Positions 31,988 to 40,348 of a stretch of DNA of 40,403 nt are shown piece by piece. This DNA is from Actinoplanes nipponensis. Lineage in GTDB: Bacteria > Actinomycetota > Actinomycetes > Mycobacteriales > Micromonosporaceae. Both the position numbers and the translations under genes were made by a program. The notes below the pieces were generated by a model. It saw nothing but the letters and a program-made list of their open reading frames with translations. It searched no databases and was not told the origin of the DNA. How positions within the stretch are numbered: the first letter of the stretch is position 1; the number at the start of each line of letters is the position of its first letter. Location: positions 1-40,403 of the forward strand of contig NZ_BOMQ01000013.1 of the NCBI RefSeq assembly GCF_016862275.1, read 5' to 3'.

Positions 31988-34421
31988 CCAGCAGCTCCAG
32001 GAACCGGGCCGGCGGCAGCGGCCGGGCGAACAGGTAGCCCTGGCCGATGGCGCAGCCCAGCAGCTGCAGCTCCGCCGCCTGCTCGGCCGTCTCGATGCCC
32101 TCGGCGACCGTGGTCAGGTGCAACACCTGGCTCAGCCGCAGGATCGCCTCGGTGATGCCGGAGCCCTCCGGGGTGCCGTTGAGCTCGGCCACGAAGCTGC
32201 GGTCGATCTTGAGGATGTCGACCGGCAGCCGGGTCAGGTAGTGCAGCGACGAGTAGCCCGTGCCGAAGTCGTCGATCGCCACGTGGATGCCGTGGTCGCG
32301 CAGCGCCCGCAGTTTGGCGATGCCGGCGCTCTCGTCCACCAGCGCCGACTCGGTGATCTCCAGGACCAGCCGGTCCGGCGCCAGCCCGGTACGCGCCAGC
32401 ACGTCGAGCACGTCGGTCACCAGCGTCTCCTCCTGCAGCTGGCGCGGTGACACGTTCACGCTGACGTAGACGCCGTCCCACCCGGCCACCTGCCGGCACG
32501 CGGTCTCCAGCACGAACATGCCGATGTCGGCGATCGTGCCGCTGCGTTCGGCGATCGGGATGAAGCGGGCCGGGGACACCACGCCCAGCCGCGGATGCTG
32601 CCAGCGCACCAGGGCCTCGGCGCCGACCGGGCGGCCGCTCGCCAGGTCGACCAGCGGCTGGTACAGCACGTGCAGCTCGCCGCGGTCCAGGGCGCCGGCC
32701 AGGTCCTCGCCGAGCCGGGCATCGGCGGCCCGGCGGTCGGTCATCGCCGGGTCGTGCAGTTGCACGCCGTGCTTGCCGAGGTGCTTGGCCTGGTACATGG
32801 CGATGTCGGCGCGCCGCAGCAGCTCCTTGGGGGTGTCGCCGGCGCGGCCGGTGGCCACCCCGATGCTGGCCCGCACCGGCAGCACCTCCTGGCCGAGGTG
32901 CACCGGGGCCGCGGCCGCCGTGGCCAGGATGCGCTGCGCCGCCGCGACCGCGTGGTCCGGGTCGGGCACCCCGGTGATCAGCACCACGAACTCGTCGCCG
33001 CCGATCCGGGCGGCCACGTCGCCGGTGCGCACCCCGGCCAGCAGGATCTGCGCGAACTCGGTCAGCATCGCGTCGCCGGCGGCGTGCCCGTGCAGGTCGT
33101 TGACCAGCTTGAAGCCGTCCAGGTCGATGAGCAGCAGGGCGATGTCGGTGCGCCGGCCGACCGCCTGCGCGAGCCGGGCGTCCAGGCCGGCGCGGTTGGC
33201 CAGGCCGGTCAGCGGGTCGTGCAGGGCCATCTGCTCCAGTTCCAGCTCGCGTTCGCGCAGCCGGGTCTCGACCTGCTGGCGCCGTTCGATGTCGCCGCGC
33301 AGCGCCGAGGTGGCGGCGTCGACCTTGCCCATGGCCCGGTTGCGGGCGCCGGTGAGCAGGGCCACGAGCGTGGTGAGCAGCAGTGCGATGGTCAGGGCGA
33401 CCGCGAAGGTGGTCCGTACGATGCCGCGGTCGGTCTCCTTCAGCAGTTGGTCGGTGGGGTTCACCCACAGCTTCCAGGTGTGCGACCCCGCCGTGACGGT
33501 GGCGACCCGGTCGAGGGCGGCCGCGTGGTCCGGGGCGGCCTGCCCGGAGGTGGCGATGGTCTGGTGGACGTCGCCGGTCGGGTCCTCCAGCACGGCGGTC
33601 ACCGCGCCGTGGCCCCGCGTCCGCAGCGTCTCGGCCAGCAGGTCGCGGCCGTGCACCCCCATGGTGAGCCAGCCGCGGAAGGCGCCGCCGATGCGGGCGA
33701 CCGGCACCGCGAACAGGAACGACAGCTGCTGCGCGGCGGCCGGTCGCGCCTGGTCGGCGGGCGTCACGTAGGCCCGGCTGACGGCGAAGCCGCCGTCGGA
33801 GTACGCCTCGCGCAACGTCTCGGCCGCCTCGGGGTCGCCGGCCAGGTCCGTGCCGGCGGCCACCGGGACGCCGTCGAAGGAACGGGTGAACACCGCGAAC
33901 GCGTGCTCGCCGGCGGTGGCGGCCGGTCGCAGGGCCAGGTCGGCGGCGCCGCGGCTGCGCCAGTACGACTGCAGCGCGGCGACGCCGGTGCCCGGGGTGG
34001 AGACCACGAAGCCGAGTGAGGTGGCGCCGGGCAGGTGGCGGTTGCTGATCCGGTTGGTGATCCACGTGAAGTCGCCCGCGGTGAGGTCGGTCTGCGCCCC
34101 GAGCGCGATGGAGACGTCCGCGAGCGTGTCGCCGTACCGCTGGACCTGGGTGGTGATCGCCCGGCTGAGGTCGCTGGTGTAGCGGTCCATGAGCTGGGCC
34201 GCGTAGCGCTGCTCGGCGGCGCGGGCGTTGCCCGCGGCGAACCAGGAGATCCCGCAGCCGAGCAGGGCGACCACGACGACGAGGGCGACGCCCGACCAGC
34301 GTCGCCGGTTGAGTCCGCAGGAGGCCCACCGCACACCTGCCTGATCGGTCGGCAATGGCGGAACTGAACGATTCGGCGCGGGCGGCCCTGTCGCGCGGGG
34401 CGCTGCGTCGATTGTGGGCAT
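31953..34421 (-). CDS. CHASE-GGDEF-EAL cyclic-di-GMP protein
   Basis: An 822-residue membrane sensor. A helix at about 43-63 leads to a periplasmic-side CHASE-like domain (about 70-305), and a second helix near 337-358 is followed by a GGDEF domain ('LTGLANRAGL' near 402, intact GGDEF near 470-474) and an EAL domain ('GAEALVRW' near 599, 'DDFGTGYSSL', 'KIDRSF'). Both catalytic motifs look intact, so it could make and degrade c-di-GMP, which controls development in actinomycetes. ATG 34421 is chosen; a GTG at 34496 would add 25 residues and overlap the divergent DUF3099 gene. It overlaps the HhH-GPD gene tail-to-tail. Confidence 0.9.
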   Translation of the reverse strand: MPTIDAAPRATGPPAPNRSVPPLPTDQAGVRWASCGLNRRRWSGVALVVVVALLGCGISWFAAGNARAAEQRYAAQLMDRYTSDLSRAITTQVQRYGDTLADVSIALGAQTDLTAGDFTWITNRISNRHLPGATSLGFVVSTPGTGVAALQSYWRSRGAADLALRPAATAGEHAFAVFTRSFDGVPVAAGTDLAGDPEAAETLREAYSDGGFAVSRAYVTPADQARPAAAQQLSFLFAVPVARIGGAFRGWLTMGVHGRDLLAETLRTRGHGAVTAVLEDPTGDVHQTIATSGQAAPDHAAALDRVATVTAGSHTWKLWVNPTDQLLKETDRGIVRTTFAVALTIALLLTTLVALLTGARNRAMGKVDAATSALRGDIERRQQVETRLRERELELEQMALHDPLTGLANRAGLDARLAQAVGRRTDIALLLIDLDGFKLVNDLHGHAAGDAMLTEFAQILLAGVRTGDVAARIGGDEFVVLITGVPDPDHAVAAAQRILATAAAAPVHLGQEVLPVRASIGVATGRAGDTPKELLRRADIAMYQAKHLGKHGVQLHDPAMTDRRAADARLGEDLAGALDRGELHVLYQPLVDLASGRPVGAEALVRWQHPRLGVVSPARFIPIAERSGTIADIGMFVLETACRQVAGWDGVYVSVNVSPRQLQEETLVTDVLDVLARTGLAPDRLVLEITESALVDESAGIAKLRALRDHGIHVAIDDFGTGYSSLHYLTRLPVDILKIDRSFVAELNGTPEGSGITEAILRLSQVLHLTTVAEGIETAEQAAELQLLGCAIGQGYLFARPLPPARFLELLVSSVPQPSSPS

Positions 34422-34467
34422 GGGCCCGGTGGCGGTGCGAGGATGAGGTGTCGATCGGAGTATCAAG

Positions 34468-34809
34468 GTGAAGAAGCAGCCGGTGTTGATCACCAACGCC
34501 GCTCGCAGCCAGAGCGATCAGCTCCGCACGCGCCAGATCCGTTATGTCGCCATGATGAGTGTCCGCGCCGGGTGTCTGATTCTCGGCGCCGTCCTGGTCA
34601 GCATCCGGCCGCCCCTGCTGCCGCTCTGGCTCATCCTCTGCGCGGTCGGCATGGTCTTCCTGCCCTGGGCCGCGGTGCTGATCGCCAACGACCGGCCGCC
34701 GAAGAGCCGGGCGCACCCGGCGGCCACCCCGGCGGTCAACCAGCAGCGCGTCCTGGAACCGGAGGCGGCCGAGATGATCAAGCAGCGCACCATCGACGTC
34801 GAGCCGTGA
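34468..34809 (+). CDS. DUF3099 membrane protein
   Basis: A 113-residue protein with two membrane helices (about 28-48 and 50-73: 'MSVRAGCLILGAVLVSI', 'LLPLWLILCAVGMVFLPWAAVLIAN') and a hydrophilic C-terminus, matching DUF3099. The N-terminal 'VLITNAARSQSDQLRTRQIRYV' is the family's conserved start. Function is unknown. GTG start, no clear ribosome binding site. It converges on psuK with a 4-nt gap. Confidence 0.85.
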   Translation: MKKQPVLITNAARSQSDQLRTRQIRYVAMMSVRAGCLILGAVLVSIRPPLLPLWLILCAVGMVFLPWAAVLIANDRPPKSRAHPAATPAVNQQRVLEPEAAEMIKQRTIDVEP

Positions 34810-34813
34810 GGTT

Positions 34814-35707
34814 CTAGCGCGGGCGCGCGCCGACCGTCTGCACGGCGGCCGCGCCGAGGGCGGCCCCGGCCGCGAGCGCGGCCTCCGGCTCCGCCCCGGA
34901 ACACCAGGCGGCGAGCAGGCCGGCCGCGAAGGCGTCACCGGCCCCGGTCGGATCGAGCGGCGGTACGGGCACACCCGCGACCGACCGCACCACCGCGTCC
35001 CGCGACACCCAGACGGCGCCGTCGGCCCCGCGCTTCACCACGACGTTGCGCGCCACCGCGGTCAGCGCGGCCGCCTGTTGGGCCGGCGTGCCCGTACCGC
35101 CCAGCACCTCCGCCTCGTCGGCGTTGCACAGCAGCAGGTCGACGGGGCCGAGCAGGTCCAGGAACGCCCGCGCCCCGAGCTGCCGCAGCGGCTCGGCGGA
35201 CGCCGCATCGACGCTCGTGGTCAGCCCGCGCTCCCGGGCCGCGGCCAGCGCCGCCAGCCCACCCGTCCGGGACCCGGCGTGCAGCAGCGGGTAGCCCGAC
35301 AGGTGCAGGTGGGTGCCGTCCGTGACGGCCTCCACCGCGGCCGTCACGTCGACCGGGTCCAGCAGCAGCGCCGCGCCCCGATCGGTGATCATCGTGCGCT
35401 CGCCGGCCGAACTGAGCACCACCACGCTGCCTGTGGCCACCCCCGGGTGCGCCCGTACCGCGCAGCGCACACCGCCCGCCACCAGCTCGGCGATCCGTTC
35501 CCGGCCGGCGTGGTCGTCGCCGACCGCGGCGACCAGGACGGCGCCCGCCCCCGCCCGGGCCAGCCAGGCGGCGGTGTTGGCCGCCTGCCCGCCCCCGCCG
35601 ACGGTGATCCGCGCCTCGGTGTCCGAGCCCACCGCCAGCGGCCCGGCGTGCGCGACCAGGACGTCGGTCACCAGGTCGCCGACGACCAGGACGGTCACTC
35701 CCCGCAC
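34814..35707 (-). CDS. psuK: PfkB-family kinase, probable pseudouridine kinase PsuK
   Basis: Phosphorylates pseudouridine to pseudouridine-5'-phosphate, the substrate of the upstream PsuG. The 297-residue ribokinase-fold protein has the substrate-side 'GGGGQAANTAAWLARAG' and the ATP/catalytic 'DPTGAGDAFAAGLL' with its base Asp. PfkB members are hard to tell apart; the function is inferred from its place 10 nt behind psuG. GTG 35707 is taken as start; GTG 35698 is also possible. The open frame further upstream is psuG in another frame. Confidence 0.85.
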   Translation of the reverse strand: MRGVTVLVVGDLVTDVLVAHAGPLAVGSDTEARITVGGGGQAANTAAWLARAGAGAVLVAAVGDDHAGRERIAELVAGGVRCAVRAHPGVATGSVVVLSSAGERTMITDRGAALLLDPVDVTAAVEAVTDGTHLHLSGYPLLHAGSRTGGLAALAAARERGLTTSVDAASAEPLRQLGARAFLDLLGPVDLLLCNADEAEVLGGTGTPAQQAAALTAVARNVVVKRGADGAVWVSRDAVVRSVAGVPVPPLDPTGAGDAFAAGLLAAWCSGAEPEAALAAGAALGAAAVQTVGARPR

Positions 35708-35717
35708 CGGCGCGGCC

Positions 35718-36686
35718 TCACGCCGGCAGCGCGAAGCCGAGCGTCGCGGGCGCCGGGGTCGCGGCCGCGGCGATCTGCGCGGCCAGGGCCGCGTTGCGCA
35801 GGATGATCCGTACGTTGACGGCCAGGCTGCGGCCCTCGGTGCTGCTGTGGAAGTGCGCCAGCAGGAACGGGGTGACGGCCTTGCCGGTGACGCCGTCCCG
35901 GGCCAGCAGCTCCAGCCCCTCGGCCAGGGTGCGGTCGTGCACGGCCGGGTCGAGCTGCTCGTCGGTCGGCAGCGGGTTGCCCAGCACCAGCGCGCCGGCC
36001 CCGACCGCCTGCTCCGTACGCGCCGCGATGACGTCGGCGACCTGCTGCGCCGTGTCCAGCCGCCAGTCGACGTCGAAGCCGCCGTCGGTGACGAAGAAGC
36101 CGGGGAAGCGGTGGGTGCCGTACCCGGCGACGGACACGCCGAGCGTCTCCAGGCGTTCCAGGGTCGCGCCCACGTCGAGGATCGACTTGACCCCGGCGCA
36201 GACCACCACGATCGGCGTGCGGGCCAGCGTGGTGAGGTCGTTCGACTCGTCGAAGGTGCTGCTCGCCTCGCGGTGCACGCCGCCGAGCCCGCCGGTGGCG
36301 AACACCCCGATGCCCGCCGCCGCGGCGATCGCGCTGGTGGCGGCGACCGTGGTGGCGCCGTCCGCGCCGGTGGCGGCGGCCACGGCGAGGTCGCGGACCG
36401 AGAGCTTGGCCACGCCGTCGGCGCCGGCCAGGTGCTCGATCTGGTCGTCGGACAGGCCGACGACCAGCTCACCGCCGATCATGCCGATGGTCGCGGGCAC
36501 CGCGCCGTGGTCGCGGACGGTCTGCTCGATCTCCCGGGCCACCCGCAGGTTGTCGGGCCGGGGCAGGCCGTGCGAGACGATCGTGCTCTCCAGCGCCACG
36601 ACCGGGCGCCCGTCGCGGCGCGCCCGGGACACGTGGTCGCCGTAACGGATGGCATAGCGGCCCATCTGCCGCGTGGAATCGGTCAC
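35718..36686 (-). CDS. psuG: Pseudouridine-5'-phosphate glycosidase PsuG
   Basis: Splits pseudouridine-5'-phosphate into uracil and ribose-5-phosphate, allowing reuse of the C-nucleoside from RNA turnover. The 322-residue protein has family motifs 'VVALESTIVSHGLPRPDN' (E33), 'VAKLSVRDL' (K94), and 'VVCAGVKSILD' (K167), corresponding to the catalytic Glu and Lys residues of the E. coli enzyme. GTG start 7 nt after TACCGT, with no ribosome binding site. Kinase gene psuK follows. It diverges from DUF3039. Confidence 0.95.
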   Translation of the reverse strand: MTDSTRQMGRYAIRYGDHVSRARRDGRPVVALESTIVSHGLPRPDNLRVAREIEQTVRDHGAVPATIGMIGGELVVGLSDDQIEHLAGADGVAKLSVRDLAVAAATGADGATTVAATSAIAAAAGIGVFATGGLGGVHREASSTFDESNDLTTLARTPIVVVCAGVKSILDVGATLERLETLGVSVAGYGTHRFPGFFVTDGGFDVDWRLDTAQQVADVIAARTEQAVGAGALVLGNPLPTDEQLDPAVHDRTLAEGLELLARDGVTGKAVTPFLLAHFHSSTEGRSLAVNVRIILRNAALAAQIAAAATPAPATLGFALPA

Positions 36687-36693
36687 GATGGCA

Positions 36694-36699
36694 ACGGTA
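36694..36699 (-). promoter_or_regulatory. -10 element TACCGT of psuG (leaderless)
   Basis: Read on the minus strand, TACCGT fits TAnnnT and ends 7 nt before the GTG at 36686. No good -35 was found. Confidence 0.45.
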
Positions 36700-36723
36700 C
36701 GGTGCCCAGCGGCTCCGTTGTCG

Positions 36724-36857
36724 TTGGACCGACCAGGCGTGAGGTGTCAGACTTGTGGGTTGGAGCTTCTTCCGCGGTGACCGGGGGGCACGCGGGCCCG
36801 GCAACAGCGCCGATTCACCGGCGCTGTGCCGTTGAGCACACAGTCATGAGACTCATG
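36724..36857 (+). promoter_or_regulatory. DUF3039 promoter and structured leader
   Basis: TTGGAC (36724-36729) and CAGACT (36748-36753), 18 bp apart, are a plausible promoter. The leader would then contain a stem ACAGCGCCG/CGGCGCTGT (36804-36827, extended to 36800-36830 with one bulge) and a perfect CATGAG-a-CTCATG palindrome at 36845-36857, 13 nt before the start codon. Confidence 0.4.
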
Positions 36858-36870
36858 AAGGGCAGATGCC

Positions 36871-37089
36871 GTGAGCACGCAGATCCTGGAGCGTCCGGAG
36901 ACCAAGGACGCCGACACCGGTCCCGAGATGTTCCACTACGTGCGCAAAGAGAAGATCGCCGAGAGTGCCGTGATGGGCACCTTCGTGATCGCTCTGTGCG
37001 GGGAGAAGTTCCCGGTGACCAAGTCGCCGAAGCCGGGCTCGCCGGTGTGCCCGCAGTGCAAGGAGATCTACGAGTCGATGAAGCACTGA
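36871..37089 (+). CDS. DUF3039 protein
   Basis: A 72-residue protein matching DUF3039: 'MFHYVRKEKIAESAVMGTFV', then 'ALCGEKFPVTKSPKPGSPVC' and CPQCKEIYESM. Three conserved Cys (one in ALCG, two in CPQC) and nearby His suggest a zinc site. Function is unknown. GTG follows AAGGG by 8 nt. The gene is 16 nt ahead of the TRIC channel gene and likely co-transcribed with it. Confidence 0.92.
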   Translation: MSTQILERPETKDADTGPEMFHYVRKEKIAESAVMGTFVIALCGEKFPVTKSPKPGSPVCPQCKEIYESMKH

Positions 37090-37105
37090 CCTCGGGCCGG
37101 CCCTC

Positions 37106-37720
37106 GTGACAGGCGGCTACAGCCTGCTGGTGGCGGACCTGATCGGCGTGGCCGTCTTCGCGGCCTCCGGCGCCAGCGCCGCCGTCGCCAAGCGGCTCGA
37201 CCTGTTCGGCGTGGGCTTCGTGGGCTTCGTGGCGGCGCTCGGCGGCGGCATCCTGCGCGATCTCGTGATCGACGCCGTGCCGCCGCTCGCTTTCGCGGAC
37301 TGGCGTTACGCCGTCACGGCCGTCTGCGCCTCCGTGGCGGTGTTCTACCTGCACCCGCAGCTCAACCGGCTGCGGCGTACGGTGCTGCTGCTGGACGCCG
37401 CCGGGCTGGGGCTGTTCACCGTCCTGGGCACCCTCAAGGCCCTCGACGCCGGCGTCCCCGCCGTCGGCGCCTGCCTGATCGGCATGCTCACCGGCATCGG
37501 CGGCGGGCTGGCCCGTGACCTGCTCACCGGGGAGATCCCGGTGGTGCTCCAGCGCGACATCTACGCGGTGGCCGCGCTGGGCGGCGCGGCCGTCGTCGTG
37601 CTGCTGAACCGGCTCGAGCTGGCCGGCCCGGCCCCGCTGGTGCTCGCGGCGGCCGCCATCACCGGGGTACGGCTGCTCGCGCTGTACCGGCGCTGGTCGG
37701 CGCCCGTCGCGGTGCCGTGA
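37106..37720 (+). CDS. Trimeric intracellular cation (TRIC/UPF0126) channel
   Basis: A 204-residue membrane protein with about seven helices and two copies of the glycine-rich signature: 'VAALGGGILRDLVID' (about 43-57) and 'LTGIGGGLARDLLTGEIPVVLQR' (about 128-150). These mark the TRIC/YadS family of trimeric potassium/cation channels. GTG start without a ribosome binding site; the gene lies 16 nt after DUF3039. It ends 68 nt before the helicase start. Confidence 0.92.
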   Translation: MTGGYSLLVADLIGVAVFAASGASAAVAKRLDLFGVGFVGFVAALGGGILRDLVIDAVPPLAFADWRYAVTAVCASVAVFYLHPQLNRLRRTVLLLDAAGLGLFTVLGTLKALDAGVPAVGACLIGMLTGIGGGLARDLLTGEIPVVLQRDIYAVAALGGAAVVVLLNRLELAGPAPLVLAAAAITGVRLLALYRRWSAPVAVP

Positions 37721-37743
37721 CCACGCCGGCGGCCGCCCGCCGC

Positions 37744-37788
37744 TATGCTGGGTTCCGCCTCTGCGGCCCGTTGCGCAGAGGCTTTTCT
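37744..37788 (+). promoter_or_regulatory. Helicase promoter and 5' hairpin enclosing the ribosome binding site
   Basis: TATGCT (37744-37749) is a -10 box placing the transcript start near 37757. GCCTCTGCG (37757-37765) and CGCAGAGGC (37774-37782) form a perfect 9-bp stem with an 8-nt loop, followed by TTTT. AGAGG (37777-37781), the only ribosome binding site for the GTG at 37789, lies in the right arm. The same stem plus T run also looks like a terminator for the TRIC operon. Confidence 0.6.
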
Positions 37789-39534
37789 GTGAGTCGAGAG
37801 GATCGTCGCAGCTTGAGTCCGCCCCTGCCGAACCTGGAGACCTTCCCACCGCTGCGCGCCTGGCAGCGCAAGGCGCTCGTGGAATATCTGCGCAGGCGCA
37901 GCTCCGACTTCATGGCCGTCGCGACCCCGGGCGCGGGCAAGACCACCTTCGCCCTGCGGATCGCCGCCGAGCTGCTCGCCGACGGCACCGTCGAGGCGGT
38001 GACCGTGGTGTGCCCGACCGAGCACCTGAAGACCCAGTGGGCGAACGCGGCGGCCCGGGTCGGCATCCAGCTCGACCCGATGTTCCGCAACGCCGACGTG
38101 CACTCCTCCCGCGACTTCCACGGCGCGGTGCTCACGTACGCCCAGGTCGGCATGGCGCCCGCGGTGCACCGGCGGCGCACGATGACCCGCCCCACCATGG
38201 TCATCCTCGACGAGATCCACCACGCCGGCGACTCGCGGACCTGGGGCGACGGGGTGAAGTCGGCCTTCGAGGAGGCCGAGCGCCGGCTGATGCTGACCGG
38301 CACCCCGTTCCGCTCGGACGACAACCCGATCCCGTTCGTCGTCTACGAGCGCGGCGAGAACGGCCTGCAGCGCTCCCGCTCGGACTCGGTCTACGGCTAC
38401 TCCGACGCGCTGCGCGACGGCGTCGTGCGGCCGGTGCTGTTCATGGCGTACTCCGGCGAGACCCGGTGGCGGACGAATGCGGGCGACGAGCTGGCGGCCC
38501 GGCTGGGCGAGCCGATGACCAAGGACCTGGTGGCCCAGGCATGGCGGACCGCGCTGGACCACCGCGGCGACTGGATGCCCCAGGTGCTGCGGGCGGCCGA
38601 CGCGAGGCTGTCCCGGCTGCGCGAGCACGGCATGACCGACGCGGGCGGGCTGGTCATCGCGAGCGACCAGCAGACCGCCCGGGCGTACGCGAAACTCCTG
38701 GGCGAGATCACCGGCCAGCCGGCGGTCGTGGTCCTCTCCGACGACCAGGGGGCGTCGGCCCGCATCGCCTCGTTCGCCCTCTCCGAGGAACGCTGGATGG
38801 TCGCGGTCAGGATGGTGTCGGAGGGCGTCGACATCCCCCGCCTCGCCGTCGGCGTGTACGCCACCAGCGCCTCGACCCCGCTCTACTTCGCGCAGGCAAT
38901 CGGGCGCTTCGTGCGGGCCCGCCGTACCGGTGAGACCGCGACGGTGTTCCTGCCCAGCGTCCCGCACCTGCTGGGCCTGGCCAGCGAGATGGAGGCCGAG
39001 CGCGACCACATCCTGGGCGCGCCGAAGGACCCGGACGGCCTGGACGACGCCCTGCTGGAACGCGCCCAGCGGGCGGAGGACGCCGAGGGTGACCTGGAGA
39101 AGCGGTTCGAGGCCCTGTCGGCGACGGCGGAGCTGGACCAGGTGATCTACGACGGCGCCTCGTTCGGCACCGGCGCCCGCACGGGCACCCCGGAGGAGGA
39201 GGAATACCTGGGCCTGCCCGGCCTCCTGACGCCCGACCAGGTGAGCGTGCTGCTGGAGCGGCGGCAGAGTGAGCAACTGGCGGCGCAGAAGCGGCAGAAG
39301 GCCGCTGAGCCGGTTCCGGCCCAGCGGGAGCCGGTGGTGACGCTGAGCGCGGGGGAGCGCCGCAACAGCCTGCGCCGGCAGCTGAACACGCTGGTGGCGG
39401 CCCACCATCACCGCACCAACCTGCCGCACGGCAAGATCCATGCGGAGCTGCGGCGGCTGTGCGGGGGGCCGCCGAGCGCTCAGGCGACGATTGAGCAGCT
39501 TGAAGAGCGGATCGCGACCATTCAGACGATGTAG
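37789..39534 (+). CDS. DEAD/DEAH-box helicase
   Basis: A 581-residue superfamily 2 helicase. Walker A TPGAGKTT is at 46-53, Walker B DEIHH at 141-145, motif III 'LTGTPFR' soon after, and motif VI 'QAIGRFVRARR' at about 369-379. The C-terminus is charged and helical, with no extra domain recognised. Substrate is unknown; DEIHH members include restriction-like and repair helicases, but no nuclease or methylase neighbour is present. GTG 37789 follows AGAGG by 7 nt; the frame is open to 37717 but crosses the promoter and hairpin. Confidence 0.9.
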   Translation: MSREDRRSLSPPLPNLETFPPLRAWQRKALVEYLRRRSSDFMAVATPGAGKTTFALRIAAELLADGTVEAVTVVCPTEHLKTQWANAAARVGIQLDPMFRNADVHSSRDFHGAVLTYAQVGMAPAVHRRRTMTRPTMVILDEIHHAGDSRTWGDGVKSAFEEAERRLMLTGTPFRSDDNPIPFVVYERGENGLQRSRSDSVYGYSDALRDGVVRPVLFMAYSGETRWRTNAGDELAARLGEPMTKDLVAQAWRTALDHRGDWMPQVLRAADARLSRLREHGMTDAGGLVIASDQQTARAYAKLLGEITGQPAVVVLSDDQGASARIASFALSEERWMVAVRMVSEGVDIPRLAVGVYATSASTPLYFAQAIGRFVRARRTGETATVFLPSVPHLLGLASEMEAERDHILGAPKDPDGLDDALLERAQRAEDAEGDLEKRFEALSATAELDQVIYDGASFGTGARTGTPEEEEYLGLPGLLTPDQVSVLLERRQSEQLAAQKRQKAAEPVPAQREPVVTLSAGERRNSLRRQLNTLVAAHHHRTNLPHGKIHAELRRLCGGPPSAQATIEQLEERIATIQTM

Positions 39535-39763
39535 GCGGGTTGGGCCTTTCAGCGCGGCTGTCTGCGGTCTTCAGGCGGGGCTTGGGGGGAAGCGCTCGGT
39601 GCGGCCGTCTGCTGGGCGTGGGTGTTGGACCGCTGTGGTGGCGTCATCGCCTCCTGCCCGTGTGCCGGCCGCGCGATGCGATTCCATGCGACGCCGGTTT
39701 CCGCGGCTTCGCCTTGTGCGCTCCATCGTCCGTTTTTCGCATCTGCGGTGCGCTCCGCCTTCG
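39535..39763. other. No gene; GC-rich spacer after the helicase
   Basis: Short overlapping frames occur on both strands but none has a ribosome binding site, domain or sensible codon pattern. I see no terminator hairpin right behind the helicase. Confidence 0.6.
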
Positions 39764-39826
39764 TCGCCTTCCGCCTTCCGCCTTCCCCCTTCCGCCTTCC
39801 GCCTTCCGCCTTCCGCCTTCCGCCTC
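39764..39826 (+). repeat. Nine 7-bp CCGCCTT repeats
   Basis: The tract is TCGCCTT, then CCGCCTT twice, one CCCCCTT, CCGCCTT four times, and CCGCCTC. It is all pyrimidine except for one G per unit. Degenerate copies continue to about 39940. Confidence 0.9.
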
Positions 39827-39941
39827 ATCCGCACCCGCGGTCTGCGCTCCGCCTTTTACGCGTGCCGCCTCGGCTTTCCAGCCTGCGCCTTCCGCGCTTC
39901 GTTATCCGCGTGCGTCTCCGCTCTCCCGCCTGCGCCTTCCG

Positions 39942-40000
39942 CCTCTGCCCTCTGCCTCTGCCCTCTGCCTCTGCCCTCTGCCTCTGCCCTCTGCCCTCTG
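39942..40000 (+). repeat. 4.5 perfect copies of a 13-bp repeat
   Basis: CCTCTGCCCTCTG is repeated exactly at 39942, 39955, 39968 and 39981, plus a 7-bp partial copy at 39994-40000. Perfect identity of copies suggests recent expansion. Confidence 0.92.
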
Positions 40001-40348
40001 CTGAATCTTGAAGAGCTGGATCGAGTGAGCGCACCCATGCCGCTCCAAGATCGGGCGGACGTCGTGGGACGGGTGAGTGCCCCGCCGGGGCGGTGTGGAC
40101 AGGGCGCTGAGGTTGCTGGTGGGCATTCGGACTTCGAGCGCTGAGGCAAACTGCGCGCCCTCGCTCGTTGATCCAGGCCCCGATCCGTGTTGCCGACAAG
40201 CGGTCTCGAACGCCTGCTCACTCCCTCGTCGACGCCACGGCAGCGCGCACCGGATCTTGATGCCCCAGGACCGATTTGCGCCTTGAGAAGTCACAAGATC
40301 AAGTGTGGGGGTGGGTGAGGCGGGTGGACGTCGCTCGGCAGGTGGGGT
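40001..40348. other. No gene recognised
   Basis: Base composition is less extreme than in the genes. Short phrases recur (ATCTTGA near 40003 and 40256, AAGATCAAG near 40303), which may mark a decayed dispersed element, but no product or family can be named. Confidence 0.4.

Noticed and set aside
31879..34974. Another 1,000-codon frame overlapping the CHASE-GGDEF-EAL gene
   Set aside because: Same strand, different frame; composition is Arg/Pro/Gly-rich and the real frame holds intact GGDEF and EAL motifs.
37717..37788. Helicase start at the GTG overlapping the TRIC stop
   Set aside because: The extra 24 residues are low-complexity and span a -10 box and hairpin, and a better-placed ribosome binding site serves GTG 37789.
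37789..39534. Part of a phage-defence or restriction system
   Set aside because: The DEIHH helicase has no nuclease, methylase or other defence gene beside it within the window; the right flank is not visible, so this remains open only in principle.
39902..40294. Minus-strand frame as a possible transposase remnant
   Set aside because: No transposase motif, no terminal inverted repeats and no target duplication; part of it is the 13-bp repeat translated.
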